DNA of 43,992 nt from Sinomicrobium pectinilyticum (GTDB lineage: Bacteria > Bacteroidota > Bacteroidia > Flavobacteriales > Flavobacteriaceae): assembly GCF_003725735.1 (NCBI RefSeq), contig NZ_RJTM01000047.1, forward strand, positions 1 through 43,992, written 5' to 3'. A program made the position numbers and the translations under genes. The notes below the pieces were generated by a model. The model did no database searches. It worked only from the letters and a program-made list of their open reading frames with translations, and had not been told where the DNA came from. Below are positions 39,525-43,992 of the stretch, piece by piece; the first letter of the stretch is position 1; each line of letters opens with the position of its first letter.

Positions 39525-40812
39525 AATAAACGTATTCTGGTTTCGCAGAGATCTCAGGCTCCATGATAACTCCGGTTTGTACCATGCTCTTCAATCGGAC
39601 AGGAACGTTTTACCGGTGTTTATTTTCGATACGGATATACTGAAACAATTTATCGACAAAAAAGATCGCAGGGTGCATTATATTCATCAGGTGCTTGAAC
39701 ACATCAATTCGGAATTACAGAAAAACGGCTCTTCCCTCCTCACCTTTTTCGGCACTCCGCAAGAAGCATTTGAAAAGCTATTGGAACAGTATGACATAGA
39801 ACGTGTTTTTTGTAACAGGGATTACGAACCCGAAGCATTAAAGCGGGATAAAAATATACACGAACTACTGAAGCAAAAAAATATAGCGTTCCAGGACTAC
39901 AAAGACCAGGTCATATTCGAAAAAAGCGAAGTTGTTAAAAAAGACGGTGATCCGTATACGGTGTATACCCCCTATTCGAAGACCTGGAAAAATTTACTGA
40001 AGGAAACGGATTATGAAGCTTTCGATATAAAAAAAGACAATTTCCTTCCCGGAAAGAACAACAAATTCCACACGCTGAAAGAAATCGGTTACGAAAAAAC
40101 GGATATCACCTTTTCCGTACCGGAACTGAATCCCTCTGTCATAGACACCTATGATAAATACCGGGATTATCCTGCCATGGAGCATACGACAAACCTGGGT
40201 AAGGATCTCCGGTTCGGCACCATTTCCATAAGACAATGCGTGCGTTTTGCCCTTCAACACAATAAAACCTGGCTTGACGAACTGATCTGGCGGGAATTTT
40301 TCATGCAGATACTATACCATTTTCCGGAAGTGGAAAACCGCTGCTTCAAGGAAAAATACGAGCAGATAAAGTGGCGCAATAACGAAGAAGAATTCCAACG
40401 CTGGTGCGAAGGCAAAACAGGATATCCCATCGTAGATGCAGGCATGCGCCAACTCAATCAAACCGGGTGCATGCACAACCGTGTGCGGATGATCACAGCC
40501 AGCTTTCTCACTAAACACCTTCTTATCGATTGGCGTTGGGGAGAAGCTTACTTTGCACAAAAGTTACTGGATTATGACCTGGCAGCCAATAATGGCAACT
40601 GGCAATGGGCTGCCGGATGTGGCTGCGATGCCGCCCCGTATTTCCGGATATTCAATCCGGAGTCCCAGACCAAGAAGTTTGATAAAGACCTGCAATACAT
40701 TCGCAAATGGTATCCGGATTATGATTCGGATTTGTTCAATCAACCTATAGTGGAGCACAGCTTTGCCAGAAAACGTGCCTTGGACGCCTATAAAAACGGA
40801 CTGGCCTCATAA
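39517..40812 (+). CDS. Deoxyribodipyrimidine photolyase / cryptochrome family
   Basis: A light-driven flavoprotein that repairs UV-induced pyrimidine dimers. The start at 39517 puts NVFWFRRDLRLHDNSGLYHAL at the N terminus and gives 431 residues; an upstream in-frame start at 39457 would lie inside the cyclase. The FAD-binding C-terminal half shows the class I signature: WRE.FMQILYHFP, GYPIVDAGMRQLNQTGCMHNRVRMI, LLIDWRWGEAYFAQKLLDYD and GNWQWAAGCGCDAAPYFRIFNP with the Trp residues of electron transfer. It overlaps the cyclase by 8 bases and closes the operon, linking photoprotective pigment with light repair of DNA. The CPD type is likelier than a purely signalling cryptochrome, but not certain. 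Confidence 0.93.
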   Translation: MNKINVFWFRRDLRLHDNSGLYHALQSDRNVLPVFIFDTDILKQFIDKKDRRVHYIHQVLEHINSELQKNGSSLLTFFGTPQEAFEKLLEQYDIERVFCNRDYEPEALKRDKNIHELLKQKNIAFQDYKDQVIFEKSEVVKKDGDPYTVYTPYSKTWKNLLKETDYEAFDIKKDNFLPGKNNKFHTLKEIGYEKTDITFSVPELNPSVIDTYDKYRDYPAMEHTTNLGKDLRFGTISIRQCVRFALQHNKTWLDELIWREFFMQILYHFPEVENRCFKEKYEQIKWRNNEEEFQRWCEGKTGYPIVDAGMRQLNQTGCMHNRVRMITASFLTKHLLIDWRWGEAYFAQKLLDYDLAANNGNWQWAAGCGCDAAPYFRIFNPESQTKKFDKDLQYIRKWYPDYDSDLFNQPIVEHSFARKRALDAYKNGLAS

Positions 40813-40977
40813 CATTAACCACATGCTACAAAAACTCCTCTTGATAAAAGACAGGCTTGACCGGATAACGTTAATTCCTTCCTAAACAGCTTTTGTCAAC
40901 TTCGCGGATTATCATAATTTGTTTAACTTTACTTGTATAGCATCCTTTCGGTATAAAAACGCATCTTTAAAAGAAAA

Positions 40978-41850
40978 ATGACACTAAACCGGGAATACAC
41001 CAGTAACTATAAGAAAATAGGTTTTTTACCTGTATCAGTGCTTACGCTGGACGAAATAAACCATTCGTCCTATGCGGCTTATATCAAGGTTCTATATCTC
41101 CCCGCGGGTTGCGAACTCACTGTGGATTTTACACGTTACAACACCCGCAGGCCTTCGCTCTTCTTTATAAACAGTAACCAGTTTATGCGTATGGACAAAG
41201 CCGGGAAAGAGCAGGGTTATTTTATGTATTACAACCGGGACTTTTATTGTATACAGATACACGATGCCGAAGTAGCCTGCGATGGCCTGTTGTTCAACAA
41301 TATTTACCAGATCCCTGTCACCGAATTGTCTCCGAGGGAGAATACGATTATTCTCGCTCTGTACGAACAGATCCGTGAGGAATTTGAACTAGAGGCTTCC
41401 ACTCAGGAAGAAATGCTTCGGATTTATCTGAAACAAATCATTATACGTGCCACACGGCTCTGGAAAGAGCAGCAACTGGGAAAACTAAACAGCGAGCCAA
41501 ACCAGGAAATCGAGTTTTTCAGGGACTTCAGCCGCCTGGTGGAAATCCATTTCCGGAAAAAACACAGTGTATCCGATTATGCCGACTTGCTCGGTGTAGC
41601 GGCTAAAACGCTGTCCAATAAATTTAAACGTCATGATCTGCCCCAGCCCAATGAAGTCATAAAGGACAGGATCGTCCTTGAAGCCAAAAGACTATTAAAC
41701 TATACGGGACTCAGTGTAAAGCAGATTGCTTATGACCTGGGCTATGAAGACCCTGCATATTTCAACCGTTTGTTCACCAACAAAGCAGGAAGCAGTCCGG
41801 CCGTTTTCAGGAAAAAATACACAGAAGGGAAAAAAGTACAATCAGAATAG
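40978..41850 (+). CDS. AraC-family transcriptional regulator
   Basis: A 290-residue regulator with an N-terminal cupin-like sensing part (about 1-150: YIKVLYLPAGCELTVDFTRYNTRRPSLFFINSNQF) and two C-terminal helix-turn-helix motifs (about 185-285). The first is DYADLLGVAAKTLSNKFKRH, the second SVKQIAYDLGYEDPAYFNRLFTNKAGSSPAVFRKKY, the typical AraC signature. It precedes an osmC-like gene on the same strand with 87 bases between them. Its own gene end is part of a segment found again at 43837-43933. It probably controls the osmC neighbour, but the signal it senses cannot be told. Confidence 0.9.
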   Translation: MTLNREYTSNYKKIGFLPVSVLTLDEINHSSYAAYIKVLYLPAGCELTVDFTRYNTRRPSLFFINSNQFMRMDKAGKEQGYFMYYNRDFYCIQIHDAEVACDGLLFNNIYQIPVTELSPRENTIILALYEQIREEFELEASTQEEMLRIYLKQIIIRATRLWKEQQLGKLNSEPNQEIEFFRDFSRLVEIHFRKKHSVSDYADLLGVAAKTLSNKFKRHDLPQPNEVIKDRIVLEAKRLLNYTGLSVKQIAYDLGYEDPAYFNRLFTNKAGSSPAVFRKKYTEGKKVQSE

Positions 41851-41922
41851 ACTTTTGTGTATTTCCGGCGGCTTAAGACGGGCCTATCTTTGTTTCATCA
41901 AAAATAAAAGAATGTTTAACTC
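41825..41922 (+). repeat. Repeat copy A: tail of araC gene plus osmC promoter
   Basis: By hand alignment about 77 of 98 positions match copy B (43837-43933), with a single-base gap. The match is almost exact at both ends and poor in a central 20-base block that lies between the -33-like region and the -7 element. The 5' part overlaps the last codons of the araC gene. Confidence 0.75.
41854..41892 (+). promoter_or_regulatory. Promoter of the osmC-like gene
   Basis: TATCTTTG (41885-41892) is a perfect Bacteroidota -7 element, 45 bases before the osmC ATG. A TTTG at 41854-41857 is 27 bases upstream, wider than the usual 17-23, so a TTT within 41862-41864 may be the true -33. The same layout recurs in copy B with TACCTTTG at 43897-43904. 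Confidence 0.6.
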
Positions 41923-41937
41923 TTAATGTAATAAACC

Positions 41938-42348
41938 ATGAAACGTAAAGCACAAGCCGTATGGAACGGCAGTATCAAAGAAGGAAAAGGACATCTTACC
42001 ACAGGTAGTAATGTGCTGGATAAGACCCAATATTCGTTTAACAGCCGTTTTGCCGAAGGTAAAGGCACCAATCCGGAAGAACTTCTGGCCGCAGCCCACG
42101 CGGGATGTTTCACCATGAAACTGAGCCTGGATCTCACCGAAGCAGGATATGAAGTGGAGGAACTGAGCACTTCCTCTACCGTAACCCTCGACAACGGAAA
42201 AATCACAAAATCCTTACTTCAACTCCAGGCTAAAGTTCCCGGGATTGACAACGATACCTTTCAGGACATCGCCAAAAAAGCCGAAGAAACCTGCCCCGTA
42301 AGCCAGGCCTTTAGTTTTGACATCGAACTCGAAGCCAAACTTGTATGA
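41938..42348 (+). CDS. OsmC/Ohr family peroxide-reductase-like protein
   Basis: A 136-residue cytoplasmic protein of the OsmC family, whose members reduce organic or inorganic peroxides with two cysteines. Both expected cysteines are present: Cys about 57 in AAAHAGCFTMKL and Cys about 119 in EETCPVSQAF. The N terminus (KAQAVWNGSIKEGKGHLTT) and the TNPEELLAAAHAGCF motif are typical of OsmC proper. It is preceded by its own promoter and by the AraC regulator gene. Together with the pigment and photolyase genes next door it fits an oxidative or light-stress neighbourhood, though this is by position only. Confidence 0.92.
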   Translation: MKRKAQAVWNGSIKEGKGHLTTGSNVLDKTQYSFNSRFAEGKGTNPEELLAAAHAGCFTMKLSLDLTEAGYEVEELSTSSTVTLDNGKITKSLLQLQAKVPGIDNDTFQDIAKKAEETCPVSQAFSFDIELEAKLV

Positions 42349-42352
42349 TATT

Positions 42353-42535
42353 GGATTGCAGGTTCCAGGTTGCAAGTTCCAAGCTATAGTTACTGTTATT
42401 ACAAGTAGAGCCTTTAGTAATTACACAAAGTATAACTGCTACGTGAACCGCTGTGTCTTCTTTGTGTGTCTGTGTTACAACTTTTACTCACGATAACAGG
42501 GCCATTTGGAACTTGGAACCTGCAACTTGCAACCA
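42353..42535. repeat. Large near-concentric inverted repeat of heptamer arrays between convergent genes
   Basis: Left arm units (GGATTGCA, GGTTCCA, GGTTGCA, AGTTCCA; 42353-42382) recur inverted on the right (42506-42535). Exact pairs include TTGCAGGTTCCA (42356-42367) with TGGAACCTGCAA (42514-42525) and AAGTTCCAA (42374-42382) with TTGGAACTT (42506-42514). Inside, ACACAAAG (42423-42430) pairs with CTTTGTGT (42460-42467), with almost the same centre. The element fills most of the 200-base gap between the convergent osmC and LytTR genes and may act as a shared terminator or be a small mobile-type repeat. Confidence 0.65.
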
Positions 42536-42548
42536 ACCCTCACTCTTC

Positions 42549-43658
42549 CTACCTGTCAAGCCATTGTTTGAACTCTGCCACCTTATTTTTACTTATTACC
42601 ACGGTTTCGCCGGTATCTGGCTCTACAGTAATCCGTAATTGGTTTTTCCCATACATCCATATGTTTTTTATCGCCTGTACATTAATTAGAAACTGCCTGT
42701 TAGCACGATAAAAACTATCCGGTCCCACCTGCTTTATCAATTCGTCCAGGCTGTTATTGCTCTGAAACTTCTGTCCGGAAAAAGTATGTATATAAGTCAT
42801 ACCGTTTACCAGGTTAAAGAAAGCGATCTCTTCTACCTGTATGGCCACCATTTCGTTCTTATGATATGTCACTATCCGCTTACGGGATGCCGTTTCTTCT
42901 TCTATCAATGCAGTAACGAATTGTTCTTTTGATTTTTCTCTCGAAGCCCTGAGACTTTCATTGAAGGCGGTCAGTTGGTTCACCTTTTCGGTAAGTTCTT
43001 TTTTTTCCGTCTCCGTGGCTTTCTCATATTTTCTGTATATCCACCGCACTATCCCGAAACAACACAAAATAACAGCAAGTGCCCCCAGGAGAGCTCCCAG
43101 CATGAACCGGTTATACAAACCGGACAACTGGGTTTGCAAAACAGAAATATTCGCGTGAAATGCCACCATCCAGTCCGTTCCGCCTACCGGATAAACACTG
43201 ACGATCTCCGAAGAGCGAGCAGGGTCAGAAAACGATCGTATGCCCTCATACTGTTCTCCCGATCGCAATACTTCACTGAAGGCAATTTCCTTTTCACTTT
43301 CAGACAGATAGAAACGGGAATTGTTTTCGCCTATCTTTTGTCCCACCAAAGCAGGATCGGGGTGGCACAATTCTATGCCTTGCGTATTGTACATACAGAT
43401 AAACTCACTCCTGATATCGGTATTCAGAATACTTTGTTGCAGATTACGTATTACCTGTTCTTCCGGTAATCCCGCCCGCAATTGCTGTTCCAGGAGCACA
43501 GCTATTTCCCTGGTTTCCCTTTGCCCGGATTCCAGCTGGGTGTCCCACAGGCTTCTCTCCGCCGATCGATAAAAATATTGCAGCGAAACAAAGCCCGCCA
43601 GCAGGACGACAACACTTATTCCCAAAAAAATGAAAACATATAAACGCGATTTTTTCAT
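42549..43658 (-). CDS. Membrane-bound LytTR-domain transcriptional regulator with extracytoplasmic sensor
   Basis: A 369-residue protein joining a sensor to a DNA-binding domain in one chain, without a histidine kinase. A transmembrane segment (about 7-27) is followed by an extracytoplasmic Cache-like domain (about 30-180: RSEFICMYNTQGIELCHPDPALVGQ, FSEVLRSGEQYEGIRSF, GTDWMVAFHANIS), a second transmembrane segment (about 188-208), a coiled coil (about 213-255) and a C-terminal LytTR domain (about 260-368: VQVEEIAFFNLVNGMTYIHTF-like, SLDELIKQVGPDSFYRANRQFLINVQAIKNI). Signal should pass straight from outside to DNA. Ligand and targets are unknown. It is convergent with osmC; on its 5' side lies the duplicated promoter segment. 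A perfect -7-like TAnnTTTG lies at 43731-43724. Confidence 0.88.
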   Translation of the reverse strand: MKKSRLYVFIFLGISVVVLLAGFVSLQYFYRSAERSLWDTQLESGQRETREIAVLLEQQLRAGLPEEQVIRNLQQSILNTDIRSEFICMYNTQGIELCHPDPALVGQKIGENNSRFYLSESEKEIAFSEVLRSGEQYEGIRSFSDPARSSEIVSVYPVGGTDWMVAFHANISVLQTQLSGLYNRFMLGALLGALAVILCCFGIVRWIYRKYEKATETEKKELTEKVNQLTAFNESLRASREKSKEQFVTALIEEETASRKRIVTYHKNEMVAIQVEEIAFFNLVNGMTYIHTFSGQKFQSNNSLDELIKQVGPDSFYRANRQFLINVQAIKNIWMYGKNQLRITVEPDTGETVVISKNKVAEFKQWLDR

Positions 43659-43836
43659 TCGAACACCGGTATTTATTATTCAGGTAAACGTATCCGGATT
43701 ACCTGCAGAAACGAAAAATTATACAAATTTACCCAAAACTCCACGCTGCTGAAAAGATTAAATTCTTCCCGATACATCCCTCCACAGCTATGGAAAACTG
43801 TTAAAACTTCTTCTTTTTCCTAAATAAATACCGCAC

Positions 43837-43933
43837 AAGGGAAAAAAGTACACTAATAATAGCCGTTTGTGTATTTTTTGAGGCACTCTGCGAACATACC
43901 TTTGTTTCATCAAATTAAAAGAATGTTTAACTC
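43837..43933 (+). repeat. Repeat copy B: orphan araC-tail/osmC-promoter segment
   Basis: This copy matches 41825-41922, offset by 2012 bases. It retains a perfect -7 element TACCTTTG (43897-43904) and the downstream leader ending GTTTAACTC, but no araC gene precedes it and no osmC start follows. A weak resemblance to the last araC codons extends a little further upstream (about 43813-43836), frame-broken. Similarity stops sharply after 43933. Confidence 0.7.
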
Positions 43934-43953
43934 ACTAGTGTCCACTTGAAATA

Positions 43954-43968
43954 AACTGATTTTCAGTT
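43954..43968. other. Small stem-loop beyond the copy B breakpoint
   Basis: AACTGA-TTT-TCAGTT forms a perfect 6-bp stem with a 3-base loop. It lies 20 bases after the abrupt end of copy B, in a stretch beginning ACTAGTGTCCACTT. This might be the end of an insertion sequence continuing outside the window, but no transposase or matching inverted end is visible. Confidence 0.3.
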
Positions 43969-43992
43969 GTTTATATTCATGTTCTTTGAAAT

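Larger units (their letters stand above)
43659..43992. other. Right-edge 334-base non-coding region
   Basis: From left to right: the leader and candidate promoter of the LytTR gene on the minus strand (TAAATTTG at 43731-43724, no clear -33), about 80 bases without recognised features, then repeat copy B (43837-43933), then unrelated sequence to the window end holding a small stem-loop. No reading frame of note lies here. Confidence 0.6.

Overview
The window reads as chromosomal DNA of a member of the Bacteroidota, most likely family Flavobacteriaceae. The evidence is a SusC/SusD pair, two secreted enzymes ending in type IX secretion (T9SS) sorting domains, -7 elements of the Bacteroidota type TAnnTTTG, a flavobacterial zeaxanthin operon and a lycopene cyclase of the small fused membrane type. 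I cannot assign a genus from sequence alone. The enzyme set (pectin or rhamnan, chitin, beta-1,3-glucan) suits a soil or plant-associated degrader better than a specialist of sulfated algal polysaccharides, because no sulfatase is present.

Positions 1-27550, all on the minus strand, form a polysaccharide utilization locus (PUL). In transcription order it holds susC, susD, a GH141-like beta-helix protein, a Gfo/Idh/MocA oxidoreductase, a sodium:solute symporter, a GH78 alpha-L-rhamnosidase, a GH2 enzyme, a five-bladed-propeller lipoprotein, a second GH2 (beta-galactosidase type), a GH106 alpha-L-rhamnosidase, a DUF5703 protein and a PL1-type pectate lyase. Two rhamnosidase families with a pectate-lyase fold, galactosidases and a GH141-like protein point to a rhamnose-rich pectic glycan (rhamnogalacturonan I or II type). 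No PUL regulator is inside the window, and the locus may continue to the left of position 1.

Positions 28015-34132, plus strand, encode two large secreted enzymes: a double-GH18 chitinase and a GH64-GH16-CBM6 beta-1,3-glucanase fusion, both with T9SS tails. Together they suit attack on fungal cell walls. A strong hairpin (34151-34196) ends this unit.

Positions 34406-40812, plus strand, form a very compact operon: a MarR-type regulator, crtI, crtB, a small unknown exported protein, an SRPBCC protein, crtZ, a lycopene cyclase and a photolyase. Neighbouring genes overlap by 4-8 bases or are nearly adjacent. The expected product is zeaxanthin made from GGPP, coupled to light-driven DNA repair. 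Two matched palindromes upstream of the regulator are probable operators.

Positions 40978-43992 hold an AraC-type regulator, an OsmC-like peroxide-reductase family gene, a convergent membrane-bound LytTR regulator, and at the right edge an orphan, diverged second copy of the araC-tail/osmC-promoter segment. That copy ends abruptly in unrelated sequence. Several gaps hold degenerate 7- or 8-base tandem arrays, in one place arranged as a large near-concentric inverted repeat.
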